From: Acidobacteriota bacterium
Lineage (GTDB): Bacteria; Acidobacteriota; Terriglobia; Terriglobales; Acidobacteriaceae
Direction: 5' to 3'
Assembly: GCA_003225215.1 (NCBI GenBank)
Contig: QIBC01000029.1
Span: 1-41,257, forward strand
Length of the DNA: 41,257 nucleotides
Below the pieces are notes generated by a model that searched no databases, was not told where the DNA came from, and saw only the letters and a list, made by a program, of their open reading frames with translations. A program made the position numbers and the translations under genes. This document shows, in pieces, positions 7,295 to 15,254 of the stretch (positions within the stretch are counted from its first letter, which is position 1; each line of letters begins with the position of its first letter).

Positions 7295-7540
7295 TCGCCA
7301 ATCCTCGCGGCAAGATGACTCAGCTTACTGTGACAAACTTTTTTTCGCTCATTCTTCTGAGATTGAAACTTTTGATTCTTGCCATTACTTTTTCTTATTT
7401 GCGATTCGAGGCGCTTGCCAGACCGATTCCCCTATTCGTAAATCCATAACCCTAAGGATTCGTGATGTGCAGCGCAGGAGGATTATCGCGCGCGCTGTCC
7501 GAGCGTGAATCGCTCGGTGGGGCGGGCGCGTGAGAAGGGC
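7295..7540. other. upstream region of amtB, AT-rich, no gene seen
   Basis: The region between the amtB start and the 63-bp hairpin is relatively AT-rich, with a run of T on the plus strand near 7337-7345, and presumably holds the amtB promoter. I checked for a sigma-54 GG-N10-GC pair around 7400-7425 and did not find an acceptable one. No small gene or RNA is supported. Confidence 0.4.
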
Positions 7541-7603
7541 GTACCGGCGGCGGTAGCCGCTGGGTGCGTGCCTGCAGGACCCAGCGGCTACCGCCGCCGG
7601 TAC
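7541..7603. repeat. 63-bp hairpin repeat after the thr operon
   Basis: Two 25-nt arms (GTACCGGCGGCGGTAGCCGC plus TGGGT, and the exact complement) flank a 13-nt loop GCGTGCCTGCAGG. It lies 25 nt beyond the thrB stop on that gene's transcript and has no U-tract. A second copy at 16309-16371 has the complementary loop, so it is inserted in the opposite orientation, after galT. It could act as an mRNA 3'-end stabiliser or as a mobile REP-like unit. Confidence 0.85.
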
Positions 7604-7628
7604 TCTGTTCTACCGCGTTGGAGATGAC

Positions 7629-8558
7629 TCAACTGCAGCTAATCGCAGCGCAAGCTGGAAGACTCACCTGGTTGTGAACTCGCAAGATTGAAGTACGAAA
7701 CGGAATGCCAAGTGGCCGATAGCTCTCAGACAAGAGATCGGCCACTGCGTGGCACCTTTGTCGAGCCAGCGCCACGATCGATGGACCGGAACCACCGAGG
7801 AACGCTCCCAGCAAGTCGGGATGCGAGAGCTTGAGGGCTGTGCTTAAACCGGGCACGAGTGATTCTCTTGCCGGCTGATGAAGACGGTCACAGAGCGCTT
7901 CCGCCAGGGCTCCATCGTCGCCGCTTTGAATCGATTGCAGGAGAAGCAATACTCGCTGCATGTTCGAAACCGCGTCCCTCAAACTCACTGAATCGGGCAG
8001 TGCCTGACGTGAGGTCTGCGTGGCGAGTCGAATTTGAGGCGTTAGTACAACAAGGCAGAGTGATTCCGGCCACGGCAATGAGAACGCTGAGACGGTACCG
8101 TCCTGTCTTTGGCAGCAGACGGAGAGTCCCCCAAGGAGTGCGGCAGCAGCATTGTCCGCGTGTCCTTCCAACTGCAACGCCGCCGAGAGCAATCGATCTT
8201 CGCTTTGCTTTCCGAAGAGAACTTCATAGAGACGAAAGCCCGCGATGGTTGCGGCGGCGCTGCTTCCCAGTCCAGCGCCCATGGGAATGTCGCTGCTGAC
8301 ACTGATCTGCAGGGAGGGAAAATCGCCATTGTTCCGCGCCAAGGTGTGGAATGCTGTCTCGATGCGATTCTCACTCGGGGGAGCTTGTGATTCAAAATGG
8401 AATTCCAGGCTTCCATGTTTTGTGTTGCTAACGCCTACGACGCGAACTCTCAAGTAAAGCTGCACGGCTACTGCTAAAGTATCCAGGCCGGGACCGAGGT
8501 TCGCAATCGATCCCGGCACCGTAATCTCGGCGCTTTCCAGGCAATCGCTCCACATCAT
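7629..8558 (-). CDS. thrB: homoserine kinase
   Basis: This enzyme phosphorylates homoserine with ATP to O-phosphohomoserine, the penultimate step of threonine synthesis. It is a 309-residue GHMP kinase: the N-terminal VPGSIANLGPGLDTLAVAVQ and the ATP-binding PMGAGLGSSAAATIAG loop (about residues 92-107) are diagnostic, and a C-terminal GAFLGGSGPSIVAL glycine motif closes the active site. The start ATG overlaps the thrC stop by 4 nt (ATGA), so it is translationally coupled, and it is the last gene of the lysC-hom-thrC-thrB operon. A second Met at position 2 is an equally possible start. A strong 63-bp hairpin follows the stop codon. Confidence 0.94.
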   Translation of the reverse strand: MMWSDCLESAEITVPGSIANLGPGLDTLAVAVQLYLRVRVVGVSNTKHGSLEFHFESQAPPSENRIETAFHTLARNNGDFPSLQISVSSDIPMGAGLGSSAAATIAGFRLYEVLFGKQSEDRLLSAALQLEGHADNAAAALLGGLSVCCQRQDGTVSAFSLPWPESLCLVVLTPQIRLATQTSRQALPDSVSLRDAVSNMQRVLLLLQSIQSGDDGALAEALCDRLHQPARESLVPGLSTALKLSHPDLLGAFLGGSGPSIVALARQRCHAVADLLSESYRPLGIPFRTSILRVHNQVSLPACAAISCS

Positions 8559-9772
8559 GCCGATACCTCCGCTGCCGCCATCCGTTCGCTATGAGTCTTT
8601 AGGATGATGTCTGGATCTTTCAGAACATGGCCAGTGAGAATGGCGACTACACGGTCATGCTCGCCGATTTCTCCGGTTCGCCGGAGACGACGGATTCCGG
8701 CGAGGGTAGTCGCGGAAGCAGGCTCGCAGCCGATGCCATCGAGCCCGATGACGGATTTGGCTTCGAGGATCTCCTCATCACTGACGTCGAGAACGTTGCC
8801 TTTGGTGAAATTGAGAGCGGTCAAAGCTTTTCTCCAGGATCGCGGAGCCCCGATCGAGATAGCACTGGCGCAAGTCTTCGGCTCCACTACGGCTTCGAGT
8901 TGTCCGCTACCCGCCGCAAGGGTCTTCACCAGCGCGTTTGCACCTCTGGCCTGCACGATCACAAGTCGTGGAACGCGATCGATCAACCGGGCTTCGGAGA
9001 GCTCTCTAAGCGCTTTCCCAAATGCGGAGGAATTCCCCAGGTTACCGCCTGGAACTACGACAAAATCTGGTGGATTCCAGTCGACTTGTTCCATCAACTC
9101 GAACATCGTCGTCTTCTGGCCTTCGACGCGGAACGGGTTGATGGAATTCAGGAAGTACTCCGATGAACTCTTTCGCTCCGTCATCATTGCCAGGGCCTGG
9201 TCGAAGTTCCCGTCCACCTCAACGATCTCAGCGCCATAGTCGAGCGATTGAGCCACCTTCGCAGGCGAGAGTCTTCCCTTTGGTAAATACACACGGGCAG
9301 CGATGCCGGCGCGAGCAGCGTAGGCGGCCATTGAAGCGGCCGTGTTCCCGGTCGAGGCACAAGCGACGACTTTGACTCCTCGTGCACGCGCTTCGGTCAC
9401 TGCCACCGTCATGCCGAGATCTTTAAAGGATCCAGTCGGATTCCAACCCAGATGCTTGAACTGCAAGTTGCTGAGGCCGGCGAACGCTCCAGTCTTGTGT
9501 CCCGCGATCAGCGGAGTGTTTCCCTCACCGAGTGAAACTATTTGGTCACTCGAGTAATCAGGCAGGAACTCTCGAAACCTCCACACGCCGCTGCGGTCTG
9601 CCGGATCGTTCGATAGGCGCCGATCGCGCCATAAGGCCTTCAGCTCGATGGGATCGGGCTGGAAGCCGTTGCAGCTAAGCTCCAGCAAGTCGCCGCACTT
9701 TGGGCAGTCGAAGGCTGCAAAATCGCGCGGAAGGGACTCGCCGCAATGTTGATTGCTGCATTGCAGTTGCAT
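8555..9772 (-). CDS. thrC: threonine synthase
   Basis: This PLP enzyme converts O-phosphohomoserine to threonine. At 405 residues it is the shorter, plant/Bacillus-like type. It has an N-terminal zinc-ribbon of four cysteines (C5, C10, C23, C26), often seen in this group. The PLP lysine is in the NPTGSFKDLGM motif, and the phosphate-binding loop is probably ACASTGNTAASMAAYAA. The gene begins one base after the hom stop and overlaps thrB by 4 nt, so it is an internal gene of the threonine operon. Confidence 0.95.
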   Translation of the reverse strand: MQLQCSNQHCGESLPRDFAAFDCPKCGDLLELSCNGFQPDPIELKALWRDRRLSNDPADRSGVWRFREFLPDYSSDQIVSLGEGNTPLIAGHKTGAFAGLSNLQFKHLGWNPTGSFKDLGMTVAVTEARARGVKVVACASTGNTAASMAAYAARAGIAARVYLPKGRLSPAKVAQSLDYGAEIVEVDGNFDQALAMMTERKSSSEYFLNSINPFRVEGQKTTMFELMEQVDWNPPDFVVVPGGNLGNSSAFGKALRELSEARLIDRVPRLVIVQARGANALVKTLAAGSGQLEAVVEPKTCASAISIGAPRSWRKALTALNFTKGNVLDVSDEEILEAKSVIGLDGIGCEPASATTLAGIRRLRRTGEIGEHDRVVAILTGHVLKDPDIILKTHSERMAAAEVSA

Positions 9773-9773
9773 A

Positions 9774-11069
9774 TCAGTGTCCGAAGATGGGCAGCTTTAA
9801 AGCCGGCTCAACCAGAAATTCGCAGAGCGCAATCTCGTCAAGAGCTGCCTGGAGTTTCTTGCTGCTGCACCGCTCGACGGTGACTACAAAAGGCAGCCGA
9901 GCTTTGTCATAACCAGGTTTCTGGAAGACCGCGTCTACATTGATCTCAAACTTTGCTAACGCTGCAGCGATGGCGGCGACGATGCCGGGCCGGTCGCGGA
10001 CCACGAACCGCAGAAAATATGGTGACATACGTTCATTCGATACCGGTAAAGTCCGCATCTCGCGAATTACTGGAGCTGACGATGCGGAAGCCAGGGCAAC
10101 AAGGTCCGAGATCACGGCGACTGCGGTTGCATCCCCGCCTGCACCTGGCCCAGAGAAGGCGGTGCTGCCTCCGAACTTGCCTTGAGCAAGGACGACGTTC
10201 TCACAACCCTGCGCGCGCGCCAACGGGGAACTCGCGGGAACCAGCATTGGCTCTACTGCAGCAAAGCATTTGTCCGCGACCAGCTCTGCATGTCCGATCT
10301 GTCTGATGGTGCAACCCAACTCGCGCGCGTACTCGAAGTCGACGGGATCAACGGTTGAGATGGGCTGGCAGACCACTTCGCCTAACGTGATTTCCGTGCG
10401 CAGAGCAACGCGCGCGAGGATTACAAGCTTTGCTCGAGTATCGTATCCGGCGATGTCGTCGGTGGGATCGGCTTCGGCATAGCCGAGCTGCTGCGCTTGT
10501 TCCAATGCGAGGCGAAAAGATTCGCCGCTTTCCATCTTGCTCAGAATGTAGTTGCAGGTGCCGTTGAGAATTCCGCAAACCGACTGAAGCTCGTCTCCTG
10601 CGAGTCCGTGTTCCAGGGCAGTAATCACGGGAACGCCACCGGCTACGGAAGCCCCAAAGAGCAATTGGCAGTCGTGCTCCTGCGCGATCTCTGAGAGCTC
10701 AGCTCCATGGCGCGCGATCAATTGCTTGTTTGCCGTGACCACCGACCGGCCAGATTCGAGAATGGACTTAACCCACTGCTTCGCCGGTTCAACGCCTCCC
10801 ATGACTTCGACGACAAACTCCACGTCGCTGGCCAGAACATCGTCGATATTCTCGGTCCACTGAACATCGCGGTTGACCCAGGGAACGCGCTTGCGCTCAA
10901 CGTTGCGGTTGAATACTTGCGTGAGTTCAAGGCCCGCCAGCTTTCCTTCGGACAGGATGCGTGCCACGGATTTGCCAACGGTGCCGAATCCAAGGATTGC
11001 GACCCTGCGTGAATTCAGCGACGGAACAAGCGGTGCGCTTTTGTCGATTAGTACGCTTTGAGTAGCCAT
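9774..11069 (-). CDS. hom: homoserine dehydrogenase
   Basis: This enzyme reduces aspartate semialdehyde to homoserine with NAD(P)H, at the branch to threonine, methionine and isoleucine. It is 431 residues: a Rossmann domain (VAILGFGTVGKSVARIL, about 22-38), the catalytic domain with GGVPVITALEHGLAGDELQSVCGILNGTCNYIL, and a C-terminal ACT domain (FVVRDRPGIVAAIAAALAKF, about 355-374) that usually gives threonine feedback. It is a single-function enzyme, not fused to aspartokinase. GGAGG precedes the ATG and only 4 nt separate it from lysC. Confidence 0.95.
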   Translation of the reverse strand: MATQSVLIDKSAPLVPSLNSRRVAILGFGTVGKSVARILSEGKLAGLELTQVFNRNVERKRVPWVNRDVQWTENIDDVLASDVEFVVEVMGGVEPAKQWVKSILESGRSVVTANKQLIARHGAELSEIAQEHDCQLLFGASVAGGVPVITALEHGLAGDELQSVCGILNGTCNYILSKMESGESFRLALEQAQQLGYAEADPTDDIAGYDTRAKLVILARVALRTEITLGEVVCQPISTVDPVDFEYARELGCTIRQIGHAELVADKCFAAVEPMLVPASSPLARAQGCENVVLAQGKFGGSTAFSGPGAGGDATAVAVISDLVALASASSAPVIREMRTLPVSNERMSPYFLRFVVRDRPGIVAAIAAALAKFEINVDAVFQKPGYDKARLPFVVTVERCSSKKLQAALDEIALCEFLVEPALKLPIFGH

Positions 11070-11073
11070 GTCT

Positions 11074-12501
11074 CTATGCCTCCGCCCGAGCCAGCAGCGG
11101 TTCTTGCGACTTGTTCAATGGAATTGGCGCCTCGGCGTGGTGAATCGCGGGCTGCCGCGGGAACAATGCTAGGTGCAGGGCGCGGACAACCTCGTCAGCG
11201 TCCTCTTCGGCTACCACAAAACTTAGATTCATGTCAGAAGCGCCGTGGAAGATCATCCGCAGAGGTAGATTGGGCAGCGCACTCAAGGCCCGTGCACAAA
11301 TCGCTGGATTTCGCGCCACATTCCGGCCAACTAAGGACACTAACGCGCTTCCCTCGATCACGTTAACCGATGCTCTGTCTCGAAGAAACTCGCTCAGGGC
11401 GTCTGCCCCGCTGCGAGAGTTAAGGAGCAAAGAAAGATTCGAGCGAGACATCGCGGCCAGATCCACGAGGCACTTCTGCCGTTCGAGCGCATCGAAGATC
11501 GCCGAAGTGAGCTTTGCTTCAAGTCCCTGCCGCGCGAATACCTCCGCCAAAGTGATACCGCGCTTACATGCAACCGATCTGACGCGACCTTCTTCACTCG
11601 TCTCCGTAACTTCCACGCGCGTACCGCAGTTCTCGGGATGGCGCGAATTGAGGACATACACCGGAATACCACGATCCATGGCGGGCTGCAGCGTCTTCGG
11701 GTGCAATACTTTGGCTCCGAAATGGGCCAATTCGGCAGCTTCGTCGAAGCTGATGGATTCGATGTTCTGCGCGTCGGAGCAAATGCGCGGATCGGCGGTC
11801 ATCATCCCGTCAACATCCGTCCAAATCTCGATGGATTCGGCTTCGAGGCTCGCACCGAGAATCGATGCGGTAAAGTCGGAGCCGCCCCGGCCTAACGTGG
11901 TGGGAATGCCATCCTCGGTCGATCCGATGAAGCCGCCGAGCACGGGAACGCAACCGCTCTGGACTCGTGGACGAATCCTCGTTCCTACGCGGGCTGCAAT
12001 AAGATCGATCCGCGGAGTCGCGTGGGAGTAATTCGCGTCGGTTACGACAACATCGCCGGCGTCAACGTGAACCGCTCGAAGACCTTCAGCGCGAAACGCC
12101 TCCGCAACCAGGCGGCTGGACCACCGTTCCCCAAAACCGAGCAGCCGGTCCAGCGTGCGCGGAGTTAGCTCCTGCACTGCAAATACAGCTTTGAGCAGGG
12201 CACGAGCCTCGTCGAACAAGGGCCGCAGGTCGTTCTTGAAAAAGGCTTCGCTCTTGTTTGGAAACAATGCTTTAGCAGCTTCGTGATGGCGATCTTCACA
12301 TCCGTGCAAGAGCGACAACGCATCCTCAAGTGCTCCATCACGACTGAGCGCACCCATCGTCTGTAGCCCATCGGTAACGCCGGCCAGCGCGCTGACGACC
12401 ACAACAGGTTGGAGGTGAAGTCGTTCGCGCACAATTCTCGCGACGCGACCGATGCTTTCCGCGCAAGCTACCGAGGTTCCGCCAAACTTCATTACCAGCA
12501 T
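11074..12501 (-). CDS. lysC: aspartate kinase
   Basis: This enzyme phosphorylates aspartate, the first step of the pathway to lysine, threonine, methionine and isoleucine. It has 475 residues from ATG 12501: the kinase signature VMKFGGTSVA is at the extreme N-terminus, a LGRGGSDFTA motif lies in the middle, and two C-terminal ACT-type regulatory segments follow (around SNLSLLLNSRSG and MIFHGASDMNLSFVV). I prefer ATG 12501 because AGGAG lies 5 nt upstream. The longer frame to 12543 begins inside the terminator hairpin. It is the first structural gene of the operon and directly downstream of the attenuator. This suggests that the whole aspartate-to-threonine route is controlled as one unit. Confidence 0.95.
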   Translation of the reverse strand: MLVMKFGGTSVACAESIGRVARIVRERLHLQPVVVVSALAGVTDGLQTMGALSRDGALEDALSLLHGCEDRHHEAAKALFPNKSEAFFKNDLRPLFDEARALLKAVFAVQELTPRTLDRLLGFGERWSSRLVAEAFRAEGLRAVHVDAGDVVVTDANYSHATPRIDLIAARVGTRIRPRVQSGCVPVLGGFIGSTEDGIPTTLGRGGSDFTASILGASLEAESIEIWTDVDGMMTADPRICSDAQNIESISFDEAAELAHFGAKVLHPKTLQPAMDRGIPVYVLNSRHPENCGTRVEVTETSEEGRVRSVACKRGITLAEVFARQGLEAKLTSAIFDALERQKCLVDLAAMSRSNLSLLLNSRSGADALSEFLRDRASVNVIEGSALVSLVGRNVARNPAICARALSALPNLPLRMIFHGASDMNLSFVVAEEDADEVVRALHLALFPRQPAIHHAEAPIPLNKSQEPLLARAEA

Positions 12502-12532
12502 GGCTACTCCTACGTTCAACGTTCCAGAAAAC

Positions 12533-12563
12533 AAAAAACCCACCGCCGTCTGGCGGTGGGTTT
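12533..12563 (-). terminator. intrinsic terminator in the lysC leader (attenuator hairpin 3:4)
   Basis: On the minus strand AAACCCACCGCC pairs with GGCGGTGGGTTT around an AGAC loop, and the second arm runs into six consecutive T (plus positions 12533-12538). This is a 12-bp stem and U-tract, a classic Rho-independent terminator. It stands about 32 nt before the lysC ATG and would stop transcription before the operon. It is therefore an attenuator, not an end-of-gene terminator. Confidence 0.93.
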
Positions 12564-12665
12564 GGGTATCTGAAACTTATTAGTGCTTAGATATCTCCCT
12601 CCGCCAGATGAGCAGTGGACATAATTGTCCCTGTTGTTGTCATCGACATCGTAATTTGGCGGAAG
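12549..12665 (-). promoter_or_regulatory. mutually exclusive leader RNA hairpins (antiterminator/anti-antiterminator)
   Basis: Three segments can be read on the minus strand. Segment 1 is CTTCCGCCA (12665-12657), just before the leader ATG. Segment 2 is TCTGGCGGAGGG (12608-12597), inside the last codons of the leader peptide. Segment 3 is CCCACCGCCAGA (12560-12549), the left arm and loop of the terminator. Segments 1 and 2 form 9 consecutive pairs with one G-U. Segments 2 and 3 form 11 pairs with one A-A mismatch, and 2:3 pairing destroys the terminator. This is the geometry of ribosome-mediated attenuation. Confidence 0.85.
12587..12649 (-). CDS. threonine-rich leader peptide of the lysC-hom-thrC-thrB operon (thrL-like)
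   Basis: This is a 20-codon ORF, too short for routine gene calling: MSMTTTGTIMST followed by AHLAEGDI and TAA. It contains five Thr (codons 4, 5, 6, 8, 12), three Met and two Ile, so half of its residues are end products of the aspartate family, as in E. coli thrL with its Thr and Ile codons. It lies between a good promoter and an intrinsic terminator. Its 3' part encodes the antiterminator strand, so a ribosome stalled on the ACA ACA ACA run would leave that strand free, while a ribosome reaching the stop codon would cover it. The weak point is the lack of a clear Shine-Dalgarno before the ATG; a second ATG two codons in is an alternative start. Confidence 0.8.
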   Translation of the reverse strand: MSMTTTGTIMSTAHLAEGDI

Positions 12666-12682
12666 TTCAACAAAGTGTCGTC

Positions 12683-12711
12683 ATCCTAGTGCAGAATTTG
12701 GGGGCAGTCAA
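12683..12711 (-). promoter_or_regulatory. sigma-70-type promoter for the lysC-hom-thrC-thrB operon
   Basis: On the minus strand TTGACT (12711-12706), a 17-bp spacer and TAGGAT (12688-12683) form a near-consensus housekeeping promoter. The predicted start near 12676 gives a leader RNA of about 27 nt before the leader-peptide ATG and about 175 nt before lysC. Confidence 0.75.
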
Positions 12712-12814
12712 GAGCTACCTGGTTAGCGATGGCCCGACAGGCAAGGTTTCTCGCGTATTAAAGCGCGGCAGGTTAGTGAAAACGCTGAAATGAACTTCGC
12801 GTAAAACGCGAACT

Positions 12815-12981
12815 TGTCATCCTGAGGCTCGGTTTTGGCCGAAGGATCTCCCGGGATATTTCAGACTTGATTGGCTCGTCCTGGCTCTTTGGCCAGGATT
12901 TGTGAAAGAACCCTGACGGTGCAATTTAACCCGATGCATCGCGGAAGATCCTTCGGCCAACATCGGGCCTCAGGATGACAG
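12815..12981. repeat. 167-bp inverted-repeat element, copy B
   Basis: The left end is TGTCATCCTGAGGCTCGG followed by TTTTGGCCGAAGGATCTCCC, and the right end is GGAAGATCCTTCGGCCAACA then TCGGGCCTCAGGATGACAG. It lies in the 383-bp space between the divergent thr operon promoter and galE. The sequence to its right (ATTTTTCAGTAGCCTGC, about 13010-13026) resembles the right flank of copy C, so the mobile unit may be larger than the core. Confidence 0.85.
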
Positions 12982-13094
12982 TTGTGGGAAGTTGTGAGAC
13001 TCCGGCACATTTTTCAGTAGCCTGCTACTGTAGAAGGGTCGGCAGCTAAAGGTGTGATAAGACTAGATGCTTCTACTCTGAAGCGGGAGACACC

Positions 13095-14096
13095 ATGAGA
13101 GTAGTAGTTACCGGTGGGGCGGGGTACATTGGCGCCACCACGGTACAGGCTCTGCTCGACAACGGGCATGAAGTCGTTGTTTATGACAACCTCAGCAAGG
13201 GCTATTCGGAGGCAGTACCCCCGCAGGCAAGGCTCGTTCGTGGCGAGATCGACGACCGCTCACATCTGGACAATTTGTTTCGTGACTACCGCCCGGAAGC
13301 AGTCTTTCATTTCGCCGCGCTCATCGAAGCCGGCGAATCGATGACAGTCCCGGAACGGTACTTCCGCAACAATTCCGCTTCGACTCTTACACTCCTGGAA
13401 GCCATGCTGGCGCACAATATCGGGAAGTTCATCTTCTCGTCCACTGCGGCGCTGTATGGCAATCCGAAACGAGTTCCAATTCAGGAAGACGATGAACTCC
13501 AGCCCACGAATGTCTACGGCGAATCGAAGTTGCTGGTCGAACACATGCTTGCCTGGTTCCACCGTATCCACGGATTGCGTTATGCCAGTCTGCGCTACTT
13601 CAATGCTGCCGGATCGAACGGAGTGTCCGGCGAACTCCACAATCCCGAATCCCACCTGATTCCGTTAATTCTTCAGGCAGCAGCGGGAAAGCGTGAGCAT
13701 ATCTCGATCTTCGGGACGGACTACCCCACCGAAGACGGAACCTGCATTCGCGATTACGTCCACGTTAGCGATCTTGCCGATGCACATGTTCTGGCTCTGC
13801 AAGCTCTCGGATCACGCGACAAATTGATCTACAACCTTGGAAGCGGAACCGGCTTCTCGGTGCGACAGGTCGTGGACTGCGCCCGCAGAGTGACCGGCAG
13901 GCCTATAAAAGAAGTCGAGGCTGCACGGCGTCCAGGGGATCCGGCAGTCCTGGTTGCCAGTTCGGAAAAAATCCGCAAAGAACTGGCTTGGAGTCCTAAA
14001 TACCCGAAGCTGGACGACATTGTTGCGAGTGCCTGGGAGTGGATGGAACAACATCCTCACGGTTACGCCGAACTCGCCGGCACGAGATCTTCTTAG
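13095..14096 (+). CDS. galE: UDP-glucose 4-epimerase
   Basis: This enzyme interconverts UDP-galactose and UDP-glucose in the Leloir pathway and for surface polysaccharides. It is 333 residues, the normal length, an extended SDR with NAD-binding GGAGYIG (7-13), the SST region at 115-117 and the catalytic Y141-x3-K145 (YGESK). The ALRYFNAAG-like segment (LRYFNAAGSN) and the C-terminal RRPGDPAVLVASSEKIRKELAW are typical of GalE. A GGGAG Shine-Dalgarno lies before the ATG. It is the first gene of galE-galK-galT, and galK starts 4 nt after its stop. Confidence 0.95.
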   Translation: MRVVVTGGAGYIGATTVQALLDNGHEVVVYDNLSKGYSEAVPPQARLVRGEIDDRSHLDNLFRDYRPEAVFHFAALIEAGESMTVPERYFRNNSASTLTLLEAMLAHNIGKFIFSSTAALYGNPKRVPIQEDDELQPTNVYGESKLLVEHMLAWFHRIHGLRYASLRYFNAAGSNGVSGELHNPESHLIPLILQAAAGKREHISIFGTDYPTEDGTCIRDYVHVSDLADAHVLALQALGSRDKLIYNLGSGTGFSVRQVVDCARRVTGRPIKEVEAARRPGDPAVLVASSEKIRKELAWSPKYPKLDDIVASAWEWMEQHPHGYAELAGTRSS

Positions 14097-14100
14097 ACCG

Positions 14101-15249
14101 ATGGACATCGAAACTCTCAAGAGAGATTTCCGCGCAGTCTATCGTGAGGAACCGCAGGTCTTCCGAGCTCCGGGAAGAGTGAACCTGATCGGCGAACATA
14201 CCGATTACAACGAGGGTTTCGTCATGCCGGCGGCGATCGATTTTTACACGGCGGCCGCGATCGCTCCACGTTCCGACACCAAGGTCAATGTTCGTTCGCA
14301 GAGTTTTGACAGAGCCGTTTCATTCGATATAGCCGACGACCTTCGACCGAAACACAATTGGTCCGACTACGTGGTTGGAGTCATCGACCAGATCCGACGC
14401 TCAGGCGAGCGCCCTCGCGGCATGGACATTCTCATTCAGGGCGAAGTGCCAATTGGCGCGGGCCTAAGCTCCTCTGCCGCCATCGAAGTGGCCGTCGGAT
14501 TCGCGTTGCTGAACGCAGAGCACGCGACTATCGACCGGGTGCAGTTGGCATTGCTCTGTCAGCGAGCGGAGAACGAATTTGTGGGCATGCGCTGCGGGAT
14601 CATGGACCAGTTCATCTCCTGTAACGGGCAGCGCGACCACGCGTTGATGCTGGACTGCCGCAACCTTCAATTCAAGCTTCTGCCAATATCGCCGGGCGTA
14701 TCCCTCGTGATCTGCAATACGATGGTCAAACACGAGCATGCCGGCGGAGAGTACAACCAGAGGCGGGCAGACTGCGAAGAAGGTGTCAGGATCCTGCAAA
14801 AATCTGGGCCCGGCATTCGCTCGCTGCGAGATGTTTCTGTGGAGCAGCTTGAGCGGCATCGAGAGATGCTACCTCCGGTCATCTATCGCCGCTGCCGCCA
14901 TGTGGTGACGGAAAATGCTCGCGTAGAAAGTGCCGCTGAGGCACTCCAGAAAAACGATCTGCGAGCGTTCGGTAAGCTGATGGCCGAATCGCACAGGAGT
15001 TTGAGAGATGACTATGAAGTGAGTTGCCGTGAGCTCGATGTCATGGTCGAAATCGCCACTGCGCAAGCTGGAGCCTTCGGAGCCCGCATGACCGGAGGCG
15101 GGTTCGGCGGTTGCACCATCAATCTGGTCGTCAGTGAACATGCCGAAGCTTTTCGCAAGCGTGTAACTGCGGAATACGAAAAGGCCGTCGGACTCACACC
15201 TGACGTATACATTACTTCCGCTGCAGATGGTGCAGCGCGCGTGGCATAG
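14101..15249 (+). CDS. galK: galactokinase
   Basis: This enzyme phosphorylates galactose to galactose-1-phosphate. It is a GHMP kinase of 382 residues, the family's usual length. The signature [16 protein letters not shown] spans 26-41, the ATP loop [15 protein letters not shown] spans 117-131, and [14 protein letters not shown] near the C-terminus is motif 3. I start it at ATG 14101, 4 nt after galE; the longer open frame upstream overlaps galE and lacks galactokinase features. It is in an operon with galE and galT, so the cell can feed external galactose or galactosides into glucose metabolism. Confidence 0.96.
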   Translation: MDIETLKRDFRAVYREEPQVFRAPGRVNLIGEHTDYNEGFVMPAAIDFYTAAAIAPRSDTKVNVRSQSFDRAVSFDIADDLRPKHNWSDYVVGVIDQIRRSGERPRGMDILIQGEVPIGAGLSSSAAIEVAVGFALLNAEHATIDRVQLALLCQRAENEFVGMRCGIMDQFISCNGQRDHALMLDCRNLQFKLLPISPGVSLVICNTMVKHEHAGGEYNQRRADCEEGVRILQKSGPGIRSLRDVSVEQLERHREMLPPVIYRRCRHVVTENARVESAAEALQKNDLRAFGKLMAESHRSLRDDYEVSCRELDVMVEIATAQAGAFGARMTGGGFGGCTINLVVSEHAEAFRKRVTAEYEKAVGLTPDVYITSAADGAARVA

Positions 15250-15254
15250 CTTCG

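Noticed and set aside
7380-7425. Possible sigma-54 promoter for amtB (TGGCAAG on the minus strand)
   Set aside because: The GG is not followed by GC at the required 10-bp spacing, so it does not match the -24/-12 consensus.
12502-12543. 14-codon extension of lysC starting at 12543
   Set aside because: It would start inside the terminator hairpin; AGGAG precedes ATG 12501 and KFGGTS must be near the N-terminus.
13954-14100. 49-codon N-terminal extension of galK
   Set aside because: It lies inside galE in another frame; ATG 14101 gives the normal 382-residue galactokinase.
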